From: Lentzea jiangxiensis
GTDB lineage: Bacteria > Actinomycetota > Actinomycetes > Mycobacteriales > Pseudonocardiaceae
NCBI RefSeq assembly: GCF_900104175.1
Contig: NZ_FNIX01000013.1
Span: forward strand, 1-64,000
DNA length: 64,000 nt
Direction: 5' to 3'
Shown: positions 48,362 through 56,544 of the stretch, one piece after another
Layout of the letters: each line of letters starts with the position of its first letter
How positions within the stretch are numbered: position 1 is the first letter of the stretch
The notes under the pieces: generated by a model
What the model saw: the letters and a program-made list of their open reading frames with translations, nothing else
Databases searched by the model: none
Told to the model about the DNA's origin: nothing
Translations under genes and position numbers: made by a program

Positions 48362-49285
48362 ATGAGACTGCGCCGCAGCGACCCGGCGGGGCAGGGCTGG
48401 ACCCGCCGCCGCCAGGGCAAGGGTTTCCGCTATCTCGACGCGCAGGGCGGGCCCCTGGCCCCCGAGGACGTCGCACGGGTGAAAGGCCTGGTCATCCCGC
48501 CCGCGTGGCGCGAGGTGTGGATCTGCCCGCACCCGAGGGGGCACATCCAGGCCGTCGGCTACGACGACGCCGGACGCCGCCAGTACCTCTACCACGAGCA
48601 GTGGCGCGTCGCCCGCGACGCGGAGAAGTTCGACCGCGTCCTCGAGCTCGCGCCGAAGCTGAAGGGGTTCCGCGAGCAGATCGCGCGGGACATGAAGACG
48701 CGCGGGCGGCTGCGGTTGCTCGCCATCGCGCTGCGGATGCTCGACCTCGGCATCTTCCGCGTGGGCCACGAGCAGTACGTGGACGAGAACGGCACCCACG
48801 GCGTCGCCACCCTGCTCTGCGAGCACGTCAGCGTCCGGGGCACCCGCATCCACTTCCACTTCCCGGCCAAGTCCGGCGTCCAGGTCGACGAGGAGATCAC
48901 CGACCCCGAGCTCGCCAGGGCGCTCAGGTCGCTGCTGCGGGGCAAGACGCCGGACTGCCGCGTCTTCGACATCACCGCCGACGACCTCAACGAGCGCTTC
49001 CGGGAGCTGGTCGGCGACGAGTTCAGCGTCAAGGACCTCCGCACCTGGCGCGCCACGGTGTTCGCCGCCCAGGCCTTCGCCGAGGTGCTGGCCGAGCGGG
49101 GCAGGCCGTCGCAGCGGGCCGTCAGCTCCGTGATGAAGGGGGTGTCCGAGCAACTGGGCAACACGGCGGCCGTGGTGAGGAAGTCCTACGTCGACCCGCG
49201 CCTGGTCGAGGCGTTCGAGCACGGCGAGGTCATCGGGCGGGGTGACCCGGAGCGGGCCGTCCACAAGCTGCTCAGGCAGACTTGA
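48362..49285 (+). CDS. DNA topoisomerase IB
   Basis: 307 aa bacterial type IB topoisomerase. The N-terminal domain has GFRYLDAQGGPLAPEDVARV and WREVWICPHPRGHIQAVGYD. The catalytic domain holds RVGHEQYVDENGTHGVATLL (Arg), HFHFPAKSGVQVD (Lys), VKDLRTWRATVFAAQAFAEV (Arg) and the tyrosine nucleophile in LGNTAAVVRKSYVDPRLVEA. It relaxes supercoils by a 3'-phosphotyrosyl intermediate. ATG 48362. The end overlaps the convergent DUF4383 gene by 14 bases. Confidence 0.93.
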   Translation: MRLRRSDPAGQGWTRRRQGKGFRYLDAQGGPLAPEDVARVKGLVIPPAWREVWICPHPRGHIQAVGYDDAGRRQYLYHEQWRVARDAEKFDRVLELAPKLKGFREQIARDMKTRGRLRLLAIALRMLDLGIFRVGHEQYVDENGTHGVATLLCEHVSVRGTRIHFHFPAKSGVQVDEEITDPELARALRSLLRGKTPDCRVFDITADDLNERFRELVGDEFSVKDLRTWRATVFAAQAFAEVLAERGRPSQRAVSSVMKGVSEQLGNTAAVVRKSYVDPRLVEAFEHGEVIGRGDPERAVHKLLRQT

Positions 49286-49694
49286 CGGCGGCCCGGTCGC
49301 ACTGGCGGCACCACACGGCGCCCTGCGCCGCCGCCAGCGCGGCGAAGCCGGAGAAGAGGTGCAGCGCGTTGCTGCCGGCGTTGACGTTCAGGAAGTTCAC
49401 GACCTGGTCGTCGTAGCGGGCCATGCCGAACCCGAACAGCACCAGGTACAGCGTCGCCACGAGGAGCGCGGTGCCGCTCAACGCCTTGAGCCTCGGGAAC
49501 GCGAACAGCAGGGCGGCGCCGGACACCAGGTGCAGGACGTTCTGCAACGGGTTCACGCGCAGGCCCAGGACCCAGGTGTCCGCCTCACCCGCGAAGTTCG
49601 AGAAGCCGGTGACGGCGAACCCGGCCAGCCCCCAGAGCACCAGCAGCGCACCGGTGCCGATCGCCAGCTTCTGGGGCCACCGCAGGCGGTTCAT
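49272..49694 (-). CDS. DUF4383 membrane protein
   Basis: 140 aa with four hydrophobic segments (about 10-28, 47-64, 72-92 and 108-125). The DUF4383 hallmarks are present: LGLRVNPLQNVLHLVSGAAL and FLNVNAGSNALHLFSGFAAL, each with a conserved His in a helix. An unusual C-terminal CRQCD pair follows. Function unknown; the family is linked to general stress regulons in actinobacteria by context. ATG 49694 is chosen over 49721 because the downstream Met starts the basic-hydrophobic segment. Its place beside a SigB-type sigma operon fits that. Confidence 0.85.
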   Translation of the reverse strand: MNRLRWPQKLAIGTGALLVLWGLAGFAVTGFSNFAGEADTWVLGLRVNPLQNVLHLVSGAALLFAFPRLKALSGTALLVATLYLVLFGFGMARYDDQVVNFLNVNAGSNALHLFSGFAALAAAQGAVWCRQCDRAAVKSA

Positions 49695-49736
49695 GACGTC
49701 AGTATCACCAGTACCGGGCATTCCCGCTCACTCGGT

Positions 49737-50456
49737 TCACTCCTCCGCCAGCAGGTCGTGCCGCAGCTGCTCCAGCGACTTCGTGAGCAGGCGCGACACG
49801 TGCATCTGGGAGATGCCGACGCGGCGGGCGATCTCGGTCTGGGTCAACCGGCCGAAGAACCTCAGGACCACGATGGTCCGTTCCCGCCGGGGAAGGCCCC
49901 GCAGCATGGGCTGCAGGGCCTCGTGGATCTCGACCCCCTCGAGGGCGGGGTCGTCGACGGTCGACCCCTCCAGCGAGTCGAGGGGCGCGAACGCGATGTT
50001 CTTCTCGATCCGCAGGCCCTCGTACACGTCGCTGATGGGCATCCCCAGGTGCCGGGCGATCTCGGAGGGGGTGGGGGAGCGCCCGGTGCGGTGCGACAGC
50101 TCGGCGGTGGCCCCGTCGATCGCGTCGCACAGTTCCTTCAACCTCCTCGGCACCCGGACCGCCCAGCACTGGTCGCGGAAGTGCCTGCGCACCTCGCCGG
50201 TGATCGTGGGCACGGCGTAGGACAGGAAGTCCGTCTGCCGGCCCACGTCGAACCGGTCGATCGCGTTGATCAGGCCCACTGCGGCGACCTGGGCCAGGTC
50301 CTCCATCGGCTCGCCGCGTTCGCTGAAGCGGCGGGCGATGTGCCGGGCGAGCGGCAGGTACTCGCGCACCAGCCGGTCCCGCAGCGCGTAGTAGCGCGGC
50401 GAGTCGCGGCTGGTGCGGGCGAGTTCCTCAAACGCCGCGAGCTGGTCTGGCGTCAA
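49737..50456 (-). CDS. SigB/SigF-subfamily RNA polymerase sigma factor
   Basis: 239 aa. Region 2: REYLPLARHIARRFSERGEP then MEDLAQVAAVGLINAIDRFD and DFLSYAVPTITGEVRRHFRD. Region 3: VRVPRRLKELCDAIDGATAE, SPTPSEIARHLGMPISDVYE. Region 4: ALQPMLRGLPRRERTIVVLR, LTQTEIARRVGISQMHVSRL. All three regions place it in the SigB/F/G group of actinobacteria, which is controlled by partner-switching. The TTG start at 50456 is the first in frame after the SRPBCC stop (12 bases); the Shine-Dalgarno is weak. Co-transcribed with the SRPBCC gene from a promoter matching its own class. Confidence 0.92.
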   Translation of the reverse strand: MTPDQLAAFEELARTSRDSPRYYALRDRLVREYLPLARHIARRFSERGEPMEDLAQVAAVGLINAIDRFDVGRQTDFLSYAVPTITGEVRRHFRDQCWAVRVPRRLKELCDAIDGATAELSHRTGRSPTPSEIARHLGMPISDVYEGLRIEKNIAFAPLDSLEGSTVDDPALEGVEIHEALQPMLRGLPRRERTIVVLRFFGRLTQTEIARRVGISQMHVSRLLTKSLEQLRHDLLAEE

Positions 50457-50468
50457 CGCGCACCGCGA

Positions 50469-50933
50469 TCAGACCTGGGGCGGTGGCGTCACGTCGCCAC
50501 GCCACGCGCCGGTCTCGGTGCCGCGGTTCTCGATGAACTCCTTGAACCGCTTCAGATCTCCCTCGACCCGGTGGCCCACGACGCCGAGAGCGGCACCCGC
50601 CTTCTCGGTGAGGGTCTCCGGCTCGAACTCCATCTGGAGGTGGACGCGCGTCGTGTCGTTGTCGATGCGGTGGAAGGTGACCACACCCGCCTGCGACGGG
50701 CCTTCGACCGTGGTCCACGCGACCCGCTCGTCCGGGTGCTGCTCGGTGATCTCCGCGTCGAACTCGCGGACGACGCCACCGATCTTCGTGGTCCAGTGCG
50801 TCATCGTCGGCGTGATCTGGTCGATCTTCTCGACGCCGTCCATGAACGCCGGGAAGGATTCGAACTGGGTCCACTGGTTGTAAGCGGTGCTCACGGGCAC
50901 GTGGACGTCCACCGACTTCTCAATGGTGGTCAC
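50469..50933 (-). CDS. SRPBCC (START-like) family protein
   Basis: 154 aa. The polyketide-cyclase/dehydrase-like START fold is recognised from TTIEKSVDVHVPVSTAYNQW and FESFPAFMDGVEKIDQI, then VAWTTVEGPSQAGVVTFHRI and TRVHLQMEFEP, ending in a C-terminal helix VVGHRVEGDLKRFKEFIENR. This stress-linked subfamily is common in actinobacteria. GTG 50933 has AGGAGG just upstream. It is the first gene of the sigma operon. Confidence 0.88.
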   Translation of the reverse strand: MTTIEKSVDVHVPVSTAYNQWTQFESFPAFMDGVEKIDQITPTMTHWTTKIGGVVREFDAEITEQHPDERVAWTTVEGPSQAGVVTFHRIDNDTTRVHLQMEFEPETLTEKAGAALGVVGHRVEGDLKRFKEFIENRGTETGAWRGDVTPPPQV

Positions 50934-50974
50934 GAAACCTCCTCCTTCGATGTCTGTCGACTGTGTCGAGAAGT

Positions 50975-50999
50975 GAGTACCCGTGTCACGCGCTGTTAC
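50975..50999 (-). promoter_or_regulatory. SigB/SigF-type promoter for the SRPBCC-sigma operon
   Basis: On the minus strand GTGT (50999-50996), 15 bases, then GGGTAC (50980-50975) fits the actinobacterial SigB/SigF consensus GNNT-N14-16-GGGTAC/T. It lies 42 bases before the GTG, so the sigma factor probably drives its own operon. The rest of 51000-51157 holds no gene; AGGAGG for livF is at 51146-51151. Confidence 0.62.
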
Positions 51000-51157
51000 A
51001 CATCGGTGGCAAGTCCGAAGTGGACAGTCACGCAGAGTGTCAGACCCCTCGCGATCTGCGCATCACGAAATCACCCGTAGTGGTCACGCGGCCCTGTGAT
51101 CCAAGTCTCATGAGCTGCATACTGCTCGGTATGTCAGGAGCCCCCTAGGAGGCGCTG

Positions 51158-51931
51158 GTGCTCGAGGCGAATAACCTTGAGGTTGTCTACGACGACGTGA
51201 TGCTGGTGCTCCGGGGCGTGAGCCTGCAGGTGCCCCAGGGCAAGGTCGTCGCCCTGCTCGGAGCCAACGGAGCTGGGAAAACGACGTTGATGAGGGCCTT
51301 CAGCGGCCTCCTCGACGTGCACGACGGCAAGGTCACCAAGGGCTCGATCACGCTCGACGGTGAACCGATCCACCGCCTCTCACCGGCGAAGATCGCCGAC
51401 AGGGGCGTCAAGCAGGCGCTCGAGGGACGCAGGATCCTGTCCGAGCTGACCGTCGAGGAGAACCTGAAGGTCGGTGGACACGCGCGGCCGAAGAACCTGA
51501 GGCAGAACCTGGACCGCTGCTACGAGCTGTTCCCGCGACTGCTCGAACGGCGAAGACAGAGCGCGGGCTACCTGTCCGGCGGTGAGCAGCAGATGCTCTC
51601 GATCGGCAGGGCGCTGATGTCCGAACCGTCCTACCTGCTGCTCGACGAACCCAGCCTCGGCCTCGCGCCGTTGCTCGTGCAGCAGATCCGCGACCTCATC
51701 GTGAAGATCAACGAACAGGGCACGACGGTCCTGCTGGTCGAGCAGAACGCCAGCATGGCGCTGTCCATCGCCGACCACGGCTACGTGCTGGAGACCGGCA
51801 AGGTCGTGATGGACAAGCCCGCCGCGGCGCTCCTCGCCGACGACGACATCCGCGAGTTCTACCTGGGACTCGGCACCTCCTCGTTCCGTGCGGTCAAGCA
51901 CTACAAGCGCAGGAAGCGGTGGCTGTCATGA
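51158..51931 (+). CDS. livF: Liv-type ABC transporter ATP-binding protein
   Basis: 257 aa. Walker A LLGANGAGKTTLMRAFSGLL, signature YLSGGEQQMLSIGRALMSEP, Walker B LLLDEPSLGLAPLLVQQIRD and H-loop region VLLVEQNASMALSIADHGYV. The LivF hallmarks are GKVVALLGANGAGKTT and the LLVEQN segment. It energises import of branched-chain amino acids or a related hydrophobic substrate. GTG 51158 has AGGAGG 7 bases upstream. Unusual order: LivF precedes LivG and is the first gene of the six-gene operon. The stop overlaps livG (ATGA). Confidence 0.92.
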   Translation: MLEANNLEVVYDDVMLVLRGVSLQVPQGKVVALLGANGAGKTTLMRAFSGLLDVHDGKVTKGSITLDGEPIHRLSPAKIADRGVKQALEGRRILSELTVEENLKVGGHARPKNLRQNLDRCYELFPRLLERRRQSAGYLSGGEQQMLSIGRALMSEPSYLLLDEPSLGLAPLLVQQIRDLIVKINEQGTTVLLVEQNASMALSIADHGYVLETGKVVMDKPAAALLADDDIREFYLGLGTSSFRAVKHYKRRKRWLS

Positions 51932-52707
51932 GCGTTCTCGAGGTCACCGACGTCCGGCTCGCGTTCGACGGGGTGGTGGCCGTCGACGGCGTGTCGTTCA
52001 GCGTCGAGGAGGGCGAGCTCTTCGCCGTCATCGGCCCGAACGGCGCCGGCAAGACGTCCATCTTCAACGTCCTGAGCGGCGTCTACCGGCCGCAGCAGGG
52101 CACCGTGCGGTTCCACGACCGGGAGCTGGTCGGCATGCGGCCCCACCGCATCGCCGCGCTGGGCATGGCCCGCACGTTCCAGAACATCGAGCTGTTCTCC
52201 CACCTCACCGTCGTCGACAACCTCATGCTCGGCCGCCACAACCACATGGGGTACGGCGCGCTGTCCGCGTTCTTCTGGCTCGGCAGGCCCCGCCGGGAGG
52301 AGCTGGAGAACAGGGCGGCCGTCGAGGACGTCATCGACTTCCTGGAACTGGAGCAGTGGCGCCGGTTCCCGGTCGGCCTGCTGCCCTACGGCGTGCAGAA
52401 GCGCGTCGAGCTGGGCAGGGCGCTCGCGATGCAGCCGAAGCTGCTCCTGCTGGACGAGCCGGTCGCGGGCATGAACGTCGAGGAGACCGAGGACATGGCC
52501 CGGTTCGTCCTCGACGTCCGCGAGGAGCTCGGCATCCCGATGATCATGGTGGAGCACGACATGGGCCTCGTGATGGACCTCGCCGACCGCGTGATGGTCA
52601 TGGACTTCGGCCGCCCCATCCGCACCGGCACGCCGGCGGAGGTGCAGCAGGACCCCGACGTCATCCGCGCGTACCTCGGCGAGCAGCACAAGAGCGTGAC
52701 GTCATGA
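51928..52707 (+). CDS. livG: Liv-type ABC transporter ATP-binding protein
   Basis: 259 aa. Walker A IGPNGAGKTSIFNVLSGVYR, the LivG-type insertion ARTFQNIELFSHLTVVDNLM, signature LLPYGVQKRVELGRALAMQP and Walker B LLLLDEPVAGMNVEETEDMA. H-loop IIMVEHDMGLVMDLADRVMV. ATG 51928 overlaps the livF stop; GTG 51919 three codons earlier is possible. Works with LivF, LivH, LivM and LivK. The stop overlaps the acyl-CoA ligase start (ATGA). Confidence 0.92.
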   Translation: MSVLEVTDVRLAFDGVVAVDGVSFSVEEGELFAVIGPNGAGKTSIFNVLSGVYRPQQGTVRFHDRELVGMRPHRIAALGMARTFQNIELFSHLTVVDNLMLGRHNHMGYGALSAFFWLGRPRREELENRAAVEDVIDFLELEQWRRFPVGLLPYGVQKRVELGRALAMQPKLLLLDEPVAGMNVEETEDMARFVLDVREELGIPMIMVEHDMGLVMDLADRVMVMDFGRPIRTGTPAEVQQDPDVIRAYLGEQHKSVTS

Positions 52708-54554
52708 CCCGCTCCGGGACGACCACCACGGTCGTCACGCGGGTGAGGGACCGCGCCGAGCGCACGCCCGACAAGATCGCTTTGCGGGCCAAGGACCTCG
52801 GCATCTGGCAGGAGGTCAGCTGGTCCGGCTACTGGTCGAACGTCGAGCTGGTCGGGCACGCCCTGCTGGCCCTCGGTCTCCAGCCGGGGGACCGGGTCGC
52901 GATCCACTCCGAGAACCGGCGCGAATGGCTCTACGCCGACCTCGGCACCGTCGCCGCACGCGGCATCACGGTCGGGCTCTACCCCACGAACCCGGCGTCC
53001 GAGGTCGCGTACCTGCTGTCGCACTCCGGGGCGCGCATTCTCATCGCGGAGGACCAGGAACAGGTCGACAAGGCGTTGCTCGTGCTGGAGGACACGCCGG
53101 ACCTCGAATGGATCGTCCACGTCGAACCGCGCGGCATCCGGGGGCGCTACGACAACCCGAAGCTGCTGGCCTGGGAGGACTTCCTGGCGCTCGGCGCGGC
53201 GCACCGCGACGAGTTCCCCGGGGAGCTCGCGCAGCGGATGGCGGAGACCGGGCCGGACGACGTCATGACGTTGATCTACACCTCCGGCACCACCGGGCCT
53301 CCCAAAGGCGCGATGCTCACCGTCGCGAACGTCGAGTTCGCCGTCCAGGTGCTGGTGGAGGGTGGCGGCTTCACCTCGCCTCCGCCGTCCCCCGCCGACG
53401 TCACGCTGTCCTACCTGCCGCTGTGCCACGTGGCCGAACGCATCTTCACCACGTGGTTCAGCGCGGCCAGCGGCGTGCAGGTCCACTTCGCCGAGTCGAT
53501 CGAGACGGTGCAGGCGAACCTGCGCGAGGTGCAGCCGACGATCCTCTTCGGCGTGCCGCGCATCTGGGAGAAGGTGCTGGCGGGCGTCAAGATCGGCGTC
53601 TCCAGCGCGTCCTGGCTCAAGCGCTCGGTCACCCGGTTCTGGCTGGCCCGCGCCGAGTCCATCGGCGAGACGCTGGTGCGGACGGGCGGCAAGCACACCG
53701 CGGGCAGCAGAACGCTCTACGCGGTGGGCTGGCTGTTCTGCTTCCGCGCCCTGAAAGCCAGGATCGGCATGCGGCACGTCCGGTACGCGGCGTCCGGCGC
53801 CGCCCCGATCGCGCCGGACGTGCTGAAGTTCTTCATGGGCATCGGGGTGCCGATGCACGAGGTCTACGGCATGACCGAGAACACCGCCGTGGCGACGGGC
53901 AACAGGCCGGGGCGGGTCAAGGTCGGCACGGTCGGCGAGCCGCAGCCCGGCACCGAGCTGCGGCTCGACGAGGACACCGGCGAGATCCTCACCAGGCACG
54001 GCGGCACGTTCGCGGGCTACTGGCGCGATCCCGAGTCGACTCGACGGGTGCTGACCGACGGCTGGCTGCACACCGGTGACGTCGGCGAGTGGGTCGACGG
54101 CACGCACGTGAAGATCACCGACCGGATGAAGGACATCATCATCACCGCGGGCGGCAAGAACATCGCGCCGTCGGAGCTCGAGAACGCGCTGAAGACCTCC
54201 CCGTACATCAAGGAAGCCGTGGTGATCGGCGACCAGCGGGCGTACCTCGTGGCGTTGATCGGCATCGAGTACGAGACCGTCGGGCACTGGGCCCAGCAGC
54301 GCAAGATCCCCTACACCACCTACCGAGACCTTTCGGAGAAGGCGGAGGTCCAGGAGCTGGTGCAGAACGTCGTGACCGAGGTGAACGGCAGGTTCGCCCA
54401 GGTCGAGCAGATCAAGAAGTTCCGGATGTTCCCCAAGGAGCTCGACCACTCCGACGGCGAGCTCACGGCGACCCAGAAGGTCAAGAGATCGGCTCTGGGC
54501 AAGATGTTCGGCGATCTCGTGGACTCCATGTACGGAGGAGCGCCCCGTGGATGA
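52704..54554 (+). CDS. AMP-dependent acyl-CoA ligase embedded in the liv operon
   Basis: 616 aa, long-chain fatty acid-CoA ligase class. The P-loop-like motif LIYTSGTTGPPKGAML is near residue 190. EVYGMTENTAVATG and GWLHTGDVGEWVDG lead to ITDRMKDIIITAGGKNIAPS, and the C-terminal catalytic Lys lies in ELTATQKVKRSALG. It activates a carboxylic acid to the CoA thioester through an acyl-AMP. Location between LivG and LivH with 4- and 8-base overlaps suggests that the imported substrate is a carboxylic acid activated on entry (vectorial acylation), which is inference. This gene order recurs in actinobacteria as I recall. The long frame upstream is the shadow of livG. Confidence 0.9.
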   Translation: MTRSGTTTTVVTRVRDRAERTPDKIALRAKDLGIWQEVSWSGYWSNVELVGHALLALGLQPGDRVAIHSENRREWLYADLGTVAARGITVGLYPTNPASEVAYLLSHSGARILIAEDQEQVDKALLVLEDTPDLEWIVHVEPRGIRGRYDNPKLLAWEDFLALGAAHRDEFPGELAQRMAETGPDDVMTLIYTSGTTGPPKGAMLTVANVEFAVQVLVEGGGFTSPPPSPADVTLSYLPLCHVAERIFTTWFSAASGVQVHFAESIETVQANLREVQPTILFGVPRIWEKVLAGVKIGVSSASWLKRSVTRFWLARAESIGETLVRTGGKHTAGSRTLYAVGWLFCFRALKARIGMRHVRYAASGAAPIAPDVLKFFMGIGVPMHEVYGMTENTAVATGNRPGRVKVGTVGEPQPGTELRLDEDTGEILTRHGGTFAGYWRDPESTRRVLTDGWLHTGDVGEWVDGTHVKITDRMKDIIITAGGKNIAPSELENALKTSPYIKEAVVIGDQRAYLVALIGIEYETVGHWAQQRKIPYTTYRDLSEKAEVQELVQNVVTEVNGRFAQVEQIKKFRMFPKELDHSDGELTATQKVKRSALGKMFGDLVDSMYGGAPRG

Positions 54555-55434
54555 GTTCCTCCAGTCGTTGATCCGCGGCCTCGGCAACGGGTCCATCTAC
54601 TCGCTGCTCGCGCTCGGCTTCGTGATCATCTACAAGTCGACGCAGGTGATCAGCTTCGCGCAGCCGGCGTTCATGCTGGCCGGCGCGGTGCTGGTCTCGT
54701 ACCTCGCGCCCGCGGTGTCGTTCTTCGGCGCGGTGCTCGTGGCCGCCGTGGTCATCGCCGTGCTGGCGCTGGGCGTCGAACGCACCGTGCTGCGGCCGAT
54801 GGTCGGCAAACCGGTGTTCGTGGTCGCGATCATCACCATCGGCGTGGACGTCGTGGTCAGGGTCGTGACGAACGCGTTCATCGGGCTCGACGTGCGCCAG
54901 GTCGGCGACCCGTGGGGGCTGGACACGATCAGCTTCCTCGGCGCGGAGGTGCAGCAGCGGTACCTCGTGATGATCGCGACGACCGCGGTCGTGACGGCGG
55001 CGCTGTTCCTGTTCTTCCGGTACTCGCGGATCGGGCTCGCCATGCGGGCGGTCGCCTACGACCAGGAGGTCGCGCTGGCACAGGGGATCTCGGTCGGGTC
55101 GGTGTTCGCGCTGTCGTGGGCGCTGGCGGGCGGGCTCGCCGCGCTGGCCGGCGTGTTCGTGGCGACCGGCGCGGGCGTCGACCAGCAGCTGTGGATCGTG
55201 GCGCTCAAGGCGTTGCCCGCGATCATCCTCGGCGGCCTCGAGTCGCTCGGGGGCGCGGTGGTCGGCGGGCTCGCGGTCGGGGTCGTCGAGTCGCTCTTCG
55301 GCACCTACCAGGGTGACTTCGCGCCCTGGCTCGGACCGAACTTCGGCCTCGTCGCGCCGTACGCGTTGATGTTGCTCGTGTTGCTCGTCAGACCGTACGG
55401 GTTGTTCGGCAAGCGGGAGGTGGAACGACTGTGA
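54547..55434 (+). CDS. livH: Liv-type ABC transporter permease
   Basis: 295 aa with about eight transmembrane segments. LivH pattern: LIRGLGNGSIYSLLALGFVI, IYKSTQVISFAQPAFMLAGA, ALAQGISVGSVFALSWALAG and LPAIILGGLESLGGAVVGGL. GTG 54547 overlaps the ligase end by 8 bases and the stop overlaps livM (GTGA). It forms the membrane pore with LivM. Confidence 0.93.
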   Translation: MDEFLQSLIRGLGNGSIYSLLALGFVIIYKSTQVISFAQPAFMLAGAVLVSYLAPAVSFFGAVLVAAVVIAVLALGVERTVLRPMVGKPVFVVAIITIGVDVVVRVVTNAFIGLDVRQVGDPWGLDTISFLGAEVQQRYLVMIATTAVVTAALFLFFRYSRIGLAMRAVAYDQEVALAQGISVGSVFALSWALAGGLAALAGVFVATGAGVDQQLWIVALKALPAIILGGLESLGGAVVGGLAVGVVESLFGTYQGDFAPWLGPNFGLVAPYALMLLVLLVRPYGLFGKREVERL

Positions 55435-56531
55435 AGGGTCGTCCGGAGCTCTACACCTCCTACGCGCAGGACATGGCGTTCCTGAACACGCGGCCCAAAC
55501 GCGCGTGGACGGGAGGCCTGGTCGTCTTCGCCCTGCTGGTCCCCTTCCTCATCACCGACGACCTGCTGCAGCTGCTCGCGACCGCGTTCGTGGCGGCGAT
55601 CGGGGCGATCGGGCTGAACATCGTGACGGGGTACGCGGGCCAGGTCTCCCTGGGCCACGCGTTCTTCCTCGCGATCGGCGCCTACACGGGTGCCGCGCTG
55701 TCCGGCTCGGAGACGGGCCGGGTCATCGGGTTCGGCATCACGTCGCTGCCGATCTGGCTGCTGGCCTCGGGGCTCGTGGCCGCGTTCTTCGGCGTGCTGG
55801 TGGCACCGGTGGCGGTGCGGTTGCGGGGCCTCTACCTCGCGATCGTGACGCTGGGCCTGGTCTTCCTGGGAGAGCACGTGTTCCGGGAGTGGACGTCGCT
55901 GACCGGCGGTCCCGGGGTCGGTCGTCCCGCCGCGGTGCCCGAGCTCTTCGGGGTGCGGCTGGACCGCGACAACGCGGTGTTCACGGCCGCGCAGCAGCTC
56001 TACCTCGTCATGTTCGTGCTGCTGGTGATCTTCGCCGTGCTGGCGCGCAACCTGGTCCGCTCGCGGGTGGGCCGGGCGTTCGCGGCGGTGCGGGACCGCG
56101 ACCTGGCCGCGTCGGTGATCGGCGTGGACCTCACGAGGTACAAGGTGCTGGCGTTCGCGGTGTCCTCGTTCTACGCGGGTGTCGCGGGCGCGTTGCTGTT
56201 CGTGGTGAACGGGTTCTTCGACCCCGGCTCGTTCAACCTGCTGTTGTCGGTGCAGTACATCGCGATGGTGCTCATCGGCGGCGCGGGCACCATCTCCGGA
56301 GCGGTCATGGGCGCGCTCTTCATCACGCTGCTGCCACGCATCACCAGGGAACTGCCCGCGGTGCTGCCGTTCATCAGTGGTGACGCGACCGGCGCGTTCA
56401 CGGTCTTCCAGTTGGAGGCCGTGCTCTACGGCGTGCTCATCATCGTGTTCCTCATCGTCGAGCCACGAGGTCTGTTCGGCATCTGGGTCCGCGTCCGCAA
56501 CTACTGGCGCACCTGGCCGTTCTCGTACTGA
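55431..56531 (+). CDS. livM: Liv-type ABC transporter permease
   Basis: 366 aa, a LivM protein with about nine membrane segments: AIGAIGLNIVTGYAGQVSLG then HAFFLAIGAYTG, RGLYLAIVTLGLVFLGEHVF, VRDRDLAASVIGVDLTRYKV and YIAMVLIGGAGTISGAVMGA. Its N-terminal 30 residues are cytosolic. GTG start coupled to livH. The binding-protein gene follows after 13 bases with its own GAGGAGAG site. Confidence 0.93.
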   Translation: MKGRPELYTSYAQDMAFLNTRPKRAWTGGLVVFALLVPFLITDDLLQLLATAFVAAIGAIGLNIVTGYAGQVSLGHAFFLAIGAYTGAALSGSETGRVIGFGITSLPIWLLASGLVAAFFGVLVAPVAVRLRGLYLAIVTLGLVFLGEHVFREWTSLTGGPGVGRPAAVPELFGVRLDRDNAVFTAAQQLYLVMFVLLVIFAVLARNLVRSRVGRAFAAVRDRDLAASVIGVDLTRYKVLAFAVSSFYAGVAGALLFVVNGFFDPGSFNLLLSVQYIAMVLIGGAGTISGAVMGALFITLLPRITRELPAVLPFISGDATGAFTVFQLEAVLYGVLIIVFLIVEPRGLFGIWVRVRNYWRTWPFSY

Positions 56532-56544
56532 GGAGAGAAATCCC

